DNA of 17,420 nucleotides from Candidatus Peribacteria bacterium (GTDB taxonomy: Bacteria; Patescibacteria; JAEDAM01; Absconditabacterales; Absconditicoccaceae), in contig JAITQZ010000047.1 of assembly GCA_031288635.1 (NCBI GenBank), positions 1 through 17,420 on the forward strand. The letters run 5' to 3'. Below are positions 8,480-16,427 of this stretch, one piece after another (the first letter of the stretch is position 1; every line of letters starts with the position of its first letter). Under the pieces are notes generated by a model. That model saw only the letters and a list, made by a program, of their open reading frames with translations, made no database searches and was not told where the DNA came from. Position numbers and translations under genes: made by a program.

Positions 8480-8938
8480 ATGAACAAAAAAATTGTTTCG
8501 TGGGAAGAGTATCGACAGAGCTCTCCACTTCCACACTATGTGGACTCGACAGAAAATTTGGTCGTTATATATAACGACAAAGAAATCAGAATTTCCGGGA
8601 AATGCTTATTCCCCAGTTCTGATCCAACTCTCAAACCGAGAGAACACGCTAATCACTTCCACGTGGTGATGTTGATTGATGTAGTAGAGACACTCAATGT
8701 GCTTTGGAATGCATCACGAGTAGCAAAATCTTTTTTAGGATTTAGTCAGATGCTATCCATTGAGACGAACAGTCGTATCACAGAAAAATTTGTTTTGGAT
8801 ACTTCTTATCGTTTCGAAGTACAAGCGACAAAGGGTACTCATGACTTTTGGAATGTGGAATTGAAAATTTACAATTCCGATGGCAAAGTTATTGCTACTG
8901 TTGAATGTAAGGCATATTGTCCTCGTCCTCAAGATTGA
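8480..8938 (+). CDS. Hypothetical protein, possibly hotdog-fold; apparent UGA stop
   Basis: This 152-residue protein is not firmly recognised. The segments HANHFHVVMLIDVVETLN (about 57-74), MLSIETNSRITEKFVLDTSYRFEVQATKG (in the middle) and ELKIYNSDGKVIATVECKAY (end) give a helix then long strands in the order of hotdog-fold thioesterases/dehydratases. This is only a suggestion. It contains no internal TGA. The frame ends at TGA (8936-8938), 11 nt before a strong terminator hairpin. If UGA is Gly, as everywhere else in the window, translation would run through the hairpin and antisense through the next gene to TAG at 9404-9406 (308 residues). Either UGA stops here, or a one-base indel hides the true end: TAA at 8949-8951 is in the neighbouring frame. 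The divergent TrmB-type gene probably regulates it. Confidence 0.6.
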   Translation: MNKKIVSWEEYRQSSPLPHYVDSTENLVVIYNDKEIRISGKCLFPSSDPTLKPREHANHFHVVMLIDVVETLNVLWNASRVAKSFLGFSQMLSIETNSRITEKFVLDTSYRFEVQATKGTHDFWNVELKIYNSDGKVIATVECKAYCPRPQD

Positions 8939-8949
8939 AATCTTGAAGT

Positions 8950-8985
8950 AAGACCGAACGTTGCATACAGCAGTTCGGTCTTTTT
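8950..8985 (+). terminator. Rho-independent terminator after the 8480 gene
   Basis: A perfect 10-bp stem AAGACCGAAC / GTTCGGTCTT (8950-8959 and 8973-8982) with an inner TGC/GCA extension ends in TTTTTC on the plus strand. The opposite strand has no T-tract after the hairpin, so it mainly serves the plus-strand gene. It lies directly beyond the stop of the convergent abiEii gene. Confidence 0.8.
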
Positions 8986-9678
8986 CTATTTTACCAAATA
9001 CATCTCAATCAATCCCACCGTTTCCGCTATCAATCTTTCCTTTACGAAATACTTTTGTTTCTCGTCAATTAGTTCTCCTAATCCTGCAAGTAAATTCGTG
9101 GAATTGAAATGCTGAATAATAAACTTCTTCACTTCCTCTAAATACTCACCAGCTTGTTTTCCCGTTCTTTCTTGGAGAAGTGCTTCATTTATTTGAATGC
9201 CTTTACTCAAAAAGAAATGCACATCAAACAAATCTCTACTCGCAGTTCTTTTTCTTTCTAGTAAGGCAATGAGTTTGTTTGTAAATACTTCACGTTCTTC
9301 CATACACAATACCTGAGTCCCAAAGAGCAATATAAAGCTGAAATGGTCATTTTTTCGAGTTCTTTTATTGATTTCAATCTTGATATTCATTTCGTTCATT
9401 TCATAGTCTAATAAGAGAAAAATGGTATGTTCCTTATTATAGCTATCTTTCACCGTTCCGTAGGCTGAGCAGATAACAATCAAGTCTGATAATAAGACCG
9501 TTTCATCTACCGTTCAAAGGATATCAAAGTCCAAATCCGTGGAAAATCTGGGTAATCCATAGAGAAAATAGGCTAACGTTCCTCCTTTGAACCCCAAAAT
9601 ACTTCCATACTTACTTTGAGCAAGAGCAATGAGCAGTTGATGAAGATGAATTCTATGAAGATTAGTATTGAGTACCAT
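8986..9678 (-). CDS. abiEii: AbiEii-type nucleotidyltransferase toxin
   Basis: This 230-residue protein carries the DUF1814/AbiEii signature: GFKGGTLAYFLYGLPRFSTD (29-48) followed by LDFD. It thus has the G-G...R-x-S-x-D-L-D-F-D nucleotidyltransferase motif, with metal-binding acids at about D48 and D50. Further on, NKLIALLERKR (134-144) and S-R-D-L-F-D (147-152) match the family's K-x-x-A-x-x-x-R...R-D-x-x-D motif. Known relatives (AbiEii, MenT) transfer nucleotides to targets such as tRNA acceptor ends and arrest growth, acting in phage defence. It is somewhat short for the family (often about 300). Gly55 is UGA (9514). The ATG lies 17 nt inside the end of abiEi, the usual antitoxin-toxin order and overlap. 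Toxin activity is inferred from family. Confidence 0.88.
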
Positions 9679-10228
9679 TTTTGAGATGAGTAAGGTCTAA
9701 AATCAGTCTCTTATTTTGGTAGATTTCAGCAATTTCAAAAACTTTTGTCCAAGAGATATTCCTGAGATTATCAAAGTAGTATCACGGAGTAAGATAGAGT
9801 CTATCACAAATCGCTCTTTCTATTGAAGCAATAGTTATTCCTTTTTTGTGGAGAATTCCCATCGGATTAAGGAGAATTTTTGGAGTTATTCTTTGGTAGT
9901 GATAAGGTATTTCATCAACTACAAAAGATTTTGTATTATCCGAGATGGAAAAGATGCTATTTCCATAGTATTGAAAAACCACTCCTTCTGCATAGAGCAC
10001 CGTTTCTAAGCTGATATAAGATGGTGTTTTGAGGGTGTTTGCTAGTTCCTCTGGTGAATAATGTGGCAATGTCCAAATACCATAATGAGGATTTTGAAGA
10101 AAGCCTTGCTGTTTTCGTCTGGTGAGTTGAACTCTAAGCACATTCGTATTTTGTATATGCAAAATTTGTCCAATTTGCTGGATGGTAAAGACGGTTTTCT
10201 GAGTGACGAGAAGTTGTGAGATTTTCAT
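9662..10228 (-). CDS. abiEi: AbiEi-type antitoxin / transcriptional repressor
   Basis: This 188-residue protein has an N-terminal winged helix (about 1-60, with IQQIGQILHIQNTNVLRVQL and a wing ending GIWTLPHYSPEELA). The AbiEi C-terminal domain follows: YISLETVLYAEGVVFQYYG (about 71-89), GITIASIERAICDRLYLTPG (about 130-149) and a helical end. AbiEi antitoxins neutralise AbiEii without direct contact (type IV) and repress their own operon by binding inverted repeats. Gly149 is UGA (9782). Read with the standard code the protein would end there, losing its last 40 residues and the overlap with abiEii. A promoter and a 9-bp palindrome sit just upstream. Confidence 0.85.
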
Positions 10229-10239
10229 TTGTCATCTAT

Positions 10240-10261
10240 ATATTATCAAATATGATAATAT
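10240..10261. promoter_or_regulatory. Palindromic operator upstream of abiEi
   Basis: The arms ATATTATCA (10240-10248) and TGATAATAT (10253-10261) form a perfect 9-bp inverted repeat with a 4-nt centre. It begins 12 nt before the abiEi start codon, covers the predicted transcription start and touches the -10 box. This is where an autoregulating AbiEi would be expected to bind. Confidence 0.55.
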
Positions 10262-10287
10262 TATAGTGAAATATGAATTTTTTGCAA
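10260..10287 (-). promoter_or_regulatory. Promoter of abiEi-abiEii
   Basis: Minus-strand TTGCAA (10282-10287) and a perfect TATAAT (10260-10265) are 16 bp apart. The start would fall near 10253, in the middle of the palindrome. Confidence 0.65.
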
Positions 10288-10360
10288 GTTTTTCTGGAGT
10301 TTTCTTTTATTTTTTATTGCTGTTTATAGAGCAAATTCCCCTTCAGACTTTTTTCTTTTT

Positions 10361-11752
10361 TTATATCAATGCCAATACCACAAAATTCAGAATGAAGAGA
10401 AGTGCGGAAACCCATATCACAGGATGCATTTCTTTTGCCTTTCCCGTAGAGATTTTTACGATACAGTAAAAGATAAATCCTGCTCCGATTCCGTAAGAAA
10501 TATTGTAGGCTAACGCCATAAAGATGGTAATGAAGAAGGCTGGGACTGCTTCGGCAATGTCCGTCCATTTAATATTTGCAAAGGAGGAAAGCATCATAAT
10601 TCCCACAATGATGAGGGCTGGAGAGGTTGCTTCGGTTGGGACGAAGTTTAAGACCGGGGCGAAGACGATAGAAGCCAAAAAAAGCAGAGCTACGACCACC
10701 GAGGTCAATCCTGTACGTCCACCTGCTCCGATACCGGCAGCACTTTCTACATAAGTGGTAGTATTGGAGGTTCCAATGATTGCCCCGAGGGAAGTCGCGA
10801 TACTGTCGGCGAAGAGGGCTTTGTCCATTCTAGAAGCGAAGCCTCTACCTTCGAGGGATTTTTCGTCTTTATCATCAAAGATTCAGCTTTTTCTCCCGGT
10901 CCCGATAAAGGTTCAGATGGTGTCGAAGGTATCGGAAAGCGAAAGGGAGAAAATGGTCATTAAGATGATAGGCAAGGCAGTAATATTGCTGAAAAGGGAA
11001 CCAATCCCTTCGTGGCTGAATGCTGCTAAAAAGGTTGTTCAAAGCTGACTGAATGCATTAGAAATGCTAGACCAAGCGAAGGTTCCTGCCTGCATAGCAG
11101 CGACTTCCGTATTGGTAGAGAAACCGAGTAAAGCTAAGAGGATGCTGACTATCGTAGTTCAGAGGATTGCAAGGAAGACTCCGCCTTTGACTTTACGGAC
11201 AACGAGGATTGCCATTAGGATAATCCCAAAAATCGCGAGCAGCAGTGAAGGGGTATTGAGAGGTACGAGTTCTGGGACTCAGGAAGCGAAAGAAATCAGA
11301 CCGAGGTTTTTAATTCCGACGTAAGCTATAAAGACTCAAATTCCCCCTCCAATCGCATTTTTGAGTCCTTCAGGGATGGAGATAACGATGAGTTTACGGA
11401 GTCTGGTAATCGTGATAATAATATTGAGAATTCCACAGATAAAGACCATTGCCAAAGCTTCCTGTCGTGAGTAGCCGAGTCCGAAACAGATGACAAACGT
11501 GAAGAAGGCGTTGAGTCCCATTCACGGAGCGGTTGCGTAAGGAACGTTAGCGTAAAGTCCCATAATCAGAGTTCCCACCACTGAAGCAATGATTGTTGCG
11601 AGAAAGACTGCTTCCTTGGGCATTCCTGTTTGAGAGAGCATTTCCGGGTTAACGAAAATGATATAGGCCATCGCAAAAAAGGTGGTTATACCTGCGATAA
11701 TTTCTACTACGGGCTTGGTCCCGTACTGTTTGAAGTGGAAGAATTTTTCCAT
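10361..11752 (-). CDS. NCS2-family purine permease (AzgA/PbuG type)
   Basis: This 463-residue polytopic membrane protein has an unmistakable AzgA-family start: KFFHFKQYGTKPVVEIIAGI, then TFFAMAYIIFVNPEMLSQTGM. Conserved loops include YATAPGMGLNAFFTF (about 73-87), LRKLIVISIPEGLKNAIGGG, FSLSLSDTFDTIGTFIGTG and GTSNTTTYVESAAGIGAGGRTG. These permeases import hypoxanthine, guanine or adenine with protons. For a reduced CPR genome dependent on outside nucleobases this is a key salvage step. Several in-frame UGA codons (11522, 11336, 11039, 10913, 10883 among them) read as Gly, one just before the conserved MGLNAFF motif. It is divergent from the kinase-like gene across 148 bp and has its own promoter. 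Which purine it prefers cannot be read from sequence. Confidence 0.9.
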
Positions 11753-11796
11753 CCTTGAAAGGGGTAAAGAAATAAAAATCAGCCTTTACTTTTTTT

Positions 11797-11824
11797 CTTA
11801 TAGGGAAGAGTAAGGATTTTTCAA
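11797..11824 (-). promoter_or_regulatory. Promoter of the purine permease
   Basis: Minus-strand TTGAAA (11819-11824) and TATAAG (11797-11802) are 16 bp apart. The leader to the ATG at 11752 is about 38 nt. Confidence 0.6.
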
Positions 11825-11843
11825 GAAAAAAGCGGTTGATTTT

Positions 11844-11871
11844 TTGCTTTTTTCGATTTTTTGGGTATACT
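11844..11871 (+). promoter_or_regulatory. Promoter of the kinase-like gene
   Basis: TTGCTT (11844-11849) and TATACT (11866-11871) are 16 bp apart, with the start about 23 nt before the ATG. The -35 box is poor, so this is tentative. Confidence 0.4.
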
Positions 11872-11900
11872 TGTAGAGTACTTTAGTTTATACCTTAGTA

Positions 11901-13472
11901 ATGGAAGAGAAAAAAAGGATTGAAGGAGAAAATGTAGATGCCAATAATGGAAAGGCTTCTTCCACCCACCAACAAGTTATCACCTCTACCAAAAACAAGC
12001 AACAACAGTTGGCTGACACTTTTTCAAAAATCTCAAACAAGGCATCCTCCAGCGAATTGACAAAAACCGTACAGACCTTACGTGAACGTGGGATTTCCCC
12101 AGAAGAAGTTCTCAAAGCAGTACAAGAACAACAAAAACTCGAAAAAGCTGGACTTACCACTATGGATGCACTTCGTAATGCAGGAACAATTGCAGATATC
12201 AAAAATACTGTCAAAGAAATGATTGAACATAATTCTCCTGATATTGAGTTTTTTACTCAGGGAAGTGAAGGAATGATTTACAAAATGAAAGTGGTGATTG
12301 ACAACACTTTTCATACATTTATTGCAATGAAAAAGAGATTTGATAATAATATTAGCCATGAATCAAAAATGTTAGCCCATGCAAATAATTTAGTAGTAGA
12401 TAGTGATAGAAAAGGTTTCAGTACTCCCGCTATTAGAGCGAAAGTACCAAATTTTATTGGTCCGGTGAGTGCAAAAGATTTGGAAGATGGCACCAAAATT
12501 GCAGAATATCTCGTAATGGAATATGTGGAGGGGAAAACCCTTTATACCCTTCAATTGGAAGCGATTATTAAAAAAATGCAAGAAAAGGTAAGGACACTTA
12601 AGCTTTTTACTTTTGAAGAATGGGAGGCAGAATTTTTAGAGAACTTAAAAAAAGAACGACTTAAGGAGAAAGAACAAAAATTAGAGAAAAAAAGAGCAAT
12701 CTTTACAGATAATTTATCTAATGCAGAAAATCAACTCCGTTCTAAATCGCCAGAACAAAAAAAGAAGCTAATGCAACAAATAAAAGAAAAATATGAACAA
12801 GAACTCAAAGAGCAAGAAGCGGCTATTAAAAATGCATACTTTCTTAGATGACCAGCATTTATAGAAAAGAAAGAAGCATTAAGTTCTAAACTTAAAAATA
12901 GATATATATATCTACAAAAGTCTTTTGAAGAGTATCAAAGTAGATTGGTTGAGAAAACGATTGATTTTGCCGATGATAATCAATCTAAAGCAAATTATAC
13001 TGTCCTGAGAGATGATTACCTTTCTATTATGGAGGAATGTAAATCTTTGCTCAAAGGAGATTTTTGGCAGTTCCCTGATGTACATCTAAGGGATACCCGT
13101 AAAGAATCTCAAAATGCTACGACCACAGAGTTTTTGAGATTTGTACAAAATGAGAATCTCCCTATTTTTTCTCCTGAGGAAAGAAGAGAAATTAGCAATC
13201 GTATTACCAATACCTTAGAGATTTTTCATAGTCATCATTTTTATCATAGAGACTTAGGACAAAACCCGAGAAATCTGATTATCAAAAGAGATAACGGAAA
13301 AGTTATCCCCTACATTATCGACTTTGGAGTCGCAATAGAAGACAAACGTTATGAAGAATGACCTGAAGTAAAATATGACCCTCAACACGGGATGAAAGCG
13401 AATGCCGTGGAGACTCATTATGCTAAAGATAACGAGATTCTTTCATTTATTACCTCTGGAGAAGAAGAATAG
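11901..13472 (+). CDS. Protein-kinase-like protein with coiled-coil insert between lobes
   Basis: This is a 523-residue soluble protein. After a polar N-terminal region (1-115) comes a kinase N-lobe: Gly-rich loop TQGSEGMIYK (119-128), putative ATP lysine in IAMKK (K144), a possible helix-C Glu in HESK (E154), and the hinge YLVMEYVEGKTL (about 203-214). A highly charged helical segment of about 180 residues, rich in Lys, Glu and Gln, separates this from the C-lobe. The C-lobe has catalytic loop HRDLGQNPRN (449-458) and metal-binding DFG (474-476). Lys, catalytic Asp451 and DFG Asp474 are all present, so phosphotransfer is plausible. The catalytic-loop Asn is at an unusual spacing. TGA codons at 12849 and 13362 are Gly. 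No activation segment or normal C-lobe follows: only about 47 residues remain after DFG. Substrate and partners are unknown. Confidence 0.75.
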
Positions 13473-13496
13473 AAAAAACTTGTCTTTGTTCTATCG

Positions 13497-13517
13497 AAAA
13501 AGGACGGTTGCCCGTCC
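13497..13517 (-). terminator. Rho-independent terminator of fusA
   Basis: The stem GGACGG / CCGTCC (13502-13507 and 13512-13517) has a 4-nt loop and is followed on the minus strand by TTTTT. It starts 8 nt after the fusA stop. In the plus direction the hairpin lacks a T-tract, so it is not an obvious terminator for the convergent kinase-like gene. Confidence 0.65.
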
Positions 13518-13524
13518 AAAAATA

Positions 13525-15627
13525 TTACTCATCTTCACCTACCCCTTTCACTTTTCCAGAACGTTCTGCGATGATTTTTTTCGCAACTTGTTCTGGGACT
13601 CTTTCGTAGTTGGACATTTGCATTGTAAATTGGGCTCTTCCCTGCGTATTGGAACGCAAGTCAGTAGAATATCCAAACATTTCTGCCAACGGTACTTTTG
13701 CACTGATTGCGGTTGCATTTCCTCTTGGGGTTTGACCAAGGATAATTCCACGTCTGGATGATAAATCTCCCATTACGGTTCCTACATAGTCGTCAGGAGT
13801 AACGATTTCTACTGCCATAATTGGCTCGAGTAAGACAGGTCCCGCTTTGAAGAAGGCGTCTTTCATTGCTTTGTGCGTAGCGACTTTGAAGGAAACTTCT
13901 GAGGAATCTACATCGTGATAGGACCCAAAGAAAGGGATTACTTTCACGTTGATGATAGGGAATCCTGCAAGTAGTCCTTGAGCAACGACTTCTCTCGCTC
14001 CTTTGTCGATTGCTGGGATGAATTCGTTTGGAATTACTCCCCCTTTGATTTGAGATTCGAAATCATATGCTTTTTCATCGTTTTTCTCTAATTTCAAGAC
14101 TACGTGTCCGTATTGTCCGCGACCTCCTGTCTGCTTTTTGAAAATTCCTTCTCCTTCTACATTTTGGGTAATGGTTTCTCTGTAGGCAACTTGAGGAGCT
14201 CCGGTGTTTACCTCTACTTTATGTTCTCTTTTCATTCTATCTACGAGGACTTCGAGGTGAAGTTCTCCCATACCGGAAATAATGGTCTGACCAGTTTCTT
14301 CGTCGGAACGGTAATTGAAACTTGGGTCTTCGTAAGCGAGTTTTGCTAGTGCCAATCCCATTTTTTCTTGGTCAGCTTTTGATTTTGGTTCCACTGCGAT
14401 AGAGATTACGGTTTCAGGGAATTCCATATTTTCGAGGATGATGGGATGTTTCGGGTCGCAAAGGGTGTTTCCCGTTCTGGTGTCTTTGAGTCCGAGGAAT
14501 GCACAGATGTGTCCTGCGTGGATTTCGTCGATTTCTTCACGTTTATTTGCGTGCATTAGTAGCAGACGCCCTACTCTTTCTTTTTGGTTGGTGATAGGGT
14601 TGAAGAGCGTGTCTCCTGAGCGAACTACTCCAGAATAGATACGCACGTAGGTAAGAGTTCCCACGAATGGGTCGGTCAGAATTTTGAAAGCGATTGCTGA
14701 AACGGGTTCTGCGTCAGAAGGTTTTCTTTCAAGCATTTTTTCGTTATCATCTACGTCTTCTCCTTGCATTACTCCTCTATCGAGTGGGGAAGGAAGGAAA
14801 TCAATTACTGCATCCAGCATTAGTTGTACTCCTTTATTTCAGAGGGCTGAACCACACATCACAGGAAAAAGATTTCAACTAATAGTTCCCGTTCTAATGG
14901 CTCTTTTAATCAAATCAACTGGGATATCCCCTCCTTCGAGGAATTTTTCTGCCAATTCGTCATCGAAAACGGAAACCGTATCTAACATTTTTTCTCTATA
15001 ATTTTCTGCTTGAGCTTTGAGTTCTTCAGGGATTTCGTGTTCAAGTACTTCTACTCCGTGGTCTCCTTCAAAGGTATAGTATTTCATCTTGATAAGGTCT
15101 ACTACTCCTGCGAAGGTTTCTGCTTTTCCGTTAGGGATTTGGATAGCAACGGACTTATTGGTCATTCTGTCTTTGATAGACTCCAGACAAGAATAAAAAT
15201 CTGCTCCCATTTTGTCCATTTTGTTGGCGAAAATCAGCCTTGGAACGTTATATTTATCTGCTTGTCTCCAAACGGTTTCGGTCTGAGGTTCTACTCCCTG
15301 AGAAGCGTCAAGAAGTGCAACTGCTCCGTCAAGTACGCGAAGAGAACGTTCTACTTCAATCGTGAAGTCCACGTGTCCTGGGGTATCAATGATATTGATG
15401 TGATGTTTATTCCAAAAACATACGGTGGTCGCAGAAGTAATCGTAATTCCTCTCTCTTTTTCCTGTTCCATCCAGTCCATATCTGCGGCACCGTCGTGGG
15501 TTTCTCAGATTTTGTGTTTTTTTCCCGTGTAAAAAAGCACTCTTTCGGTTGCGGTGGTTTTTCCAGCATCGATATGAGCCATAATTCCGATGTTTCTCAC
15601 CCTTTCGAGTGGGGTAATGTCTGCCAT
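13525..15627 (-). CDS. fusA: Elongation factor G
   Basis: This complete 700-residue EF-G drives GTP-dependent translocation on the ribosome and, with RRF, ribosome recycling. The G1 loop is AHIDAGKTT (17-25), switch II is DTPGHVDF, G4 is NKMDK, and the full set of domains II-V follows, ending with a V-P-E-Q-V-A-K tail. Three in-frame UGA codons occur. One is Gly41 in KIGETHDG, nearly invariant in EF-G (15505). The others (14875, 14839) fall in TISG and CGSALGNKG. Only three UGA among roughly 60 glycines suggests that highly expressed genes avoid the recoded codon. The start ATG (15625-15627) gives the canonical [15 protein letters not shown]. It is preceded by a strong promoter and followed by a terminator, so it appears to be transcribed alone, away from rpsL/rpsG. 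Confidence 0.97.
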
Positions 15628-15667
15628 TTGTTGAAATTGTAAAATGATAAAAAGTTGAATGCCTTAT

Positions 15668-15695
15668 TGTATATGGAAGTGGGGGAGATTTTCAA
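15668..15695 (-). promoter_or_regulatory. Promoter of fusA
   Basis: Minus-strand TTGAAA (15690-15695) and TATACA (15668-15673) are 16 bp apart; TACAAT two bases further is an alternative -10. The upstream bases CCTCTTGAAAATC match the lepA promoter exactly. The -35 sits only about 10 bp beyond the stop of the upstream gene. Confidence 0.65.
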
Positions 15696-15703
15696 GAGGA
15701 AAA

Positions 15704-16351
15704 TTAACTTTGAAAACAACGTATTGATGCTCCCATTATACGGTCATTATAACTACTTGTATATACTCCTTGTGTATTAAATCCCAAACTATAAATATAC
15801 TGATCATAAGGACTAACCGATCAATAATTACCCATCTCCTCTTGACCATAAAAATTCGCAGGGGGATTGTAGTTATACATTCCTGCAAGTGGTAATAGAA
15901 GGTCATTCTGAAATGCAAAAAAGGCTTCCATATTCCCATCAAAATCTAAATAAGGTAATCAATTTTCCGCTTCCCCATAATATTTTACTTTATCCCTATT
16001 TTCTGTATATCGTGCTGTTATAAGATTTCCCCGTTCTGTTGCACTAGGAATGTGAAATCCTTCTGGACATGGTCATTGTTTATTAATATCAATTATTCAT
16101 CATACTTGATCGTTTGAAGAAATTGACCAATCGTCTCGTTGAAAATAGCGTCCATAAGATAATACTCACGTCCCAGCTAGTTTTGCTCCTACATTACACG
16201 CTGCTATGGTAATGTTTCCTACAACAATTACCTGTGTTTCACAATCTGTCCTAGTAAATCATATTGTTTGAAGAACAACCTCACTTTGAATAGGAGATAA
16301 AATACTAAAAACTACAGTAAAGACAAATATGATTAAAGAGTGAAGAAACAT
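15704..16351 (-). CDS. Secreted FISUMP-domain (Fibrobacter major paralogous) protein
   Basis: This 215-residue protein begins with a signal-peptide-like segment (MFLHSLIIFVFTVVFSILSP, about 1-23). The FISUMP core follows: AACNVGAKLAGTGVLSYGRY (about 50-69), CPEGFHIPSATERGNL (about 96-111), LLLPLAGMYN and the terminal DRIMGASIRCFQS. Domains of this family are common on exported proteins of Fibrobacteres, Bacteroidota and CPR bacteria. Their function is not established. Surface display or substrate/host binding is a guess. UGA serves as Gly in several places, one just before PCPEGF, so the gene is at home in this code, unlike its M23 neighbour. An in-frame TAG directly precedes the ATG, fixing the start. 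It follows a terminator hairpin, and no convincing promoter of its own was found. Confidence 0.75.
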
Positions 16352-16369
16352 CTATCGTAGACTTATGAT

Positions 16370-16400
16370 TAAAAATCAAGAGAGGAAACCTCTCTTGATT
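16370..16400 (-). terminator. Rho-independent terminator after the M23 gene
   Basis: A perfect 12-bp stem, AATCAAGAGAGG / CCTCTCTTGATT (16374-16385 and 16389-16400), has a 3-nt loop. On the minus strand it is followed by a T-run. It lies 27 nt after the M23 gene stop and before the FISUMP start. Confidence 0.85.
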
Positions 16401-16427
16401 CTATACATGTGAAAGAAAAATACAAGC

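Noticed and set aside
8939..9406. Read-through extension of the 8480 gene
   Set aside because: It crosses a terminator and runs antisense to abiEii, and the translation shows no domain. Listed only as a decoding paradox.
10318..10335. Possible hairpin TTGCT...AGCAA after the permease
   Set aside because: Only 5 bp with no T-tract on the transcribed strand.
10524..11324. Three plus-strand frames over the permease
   Set aside because: They lie antisense to a well-recognised AzgA-type permease and their translations look random.
15010..15642. 210-codon plus-strand frame
   Set aside because: It is antisense to the G domain of EF-G.
15736..15942. 68-codon minus-strand frame
   Set aside because: It is a different frame inside the FISUMP gene, which is continuous over 215 codons with a signal peptide and family motifs.
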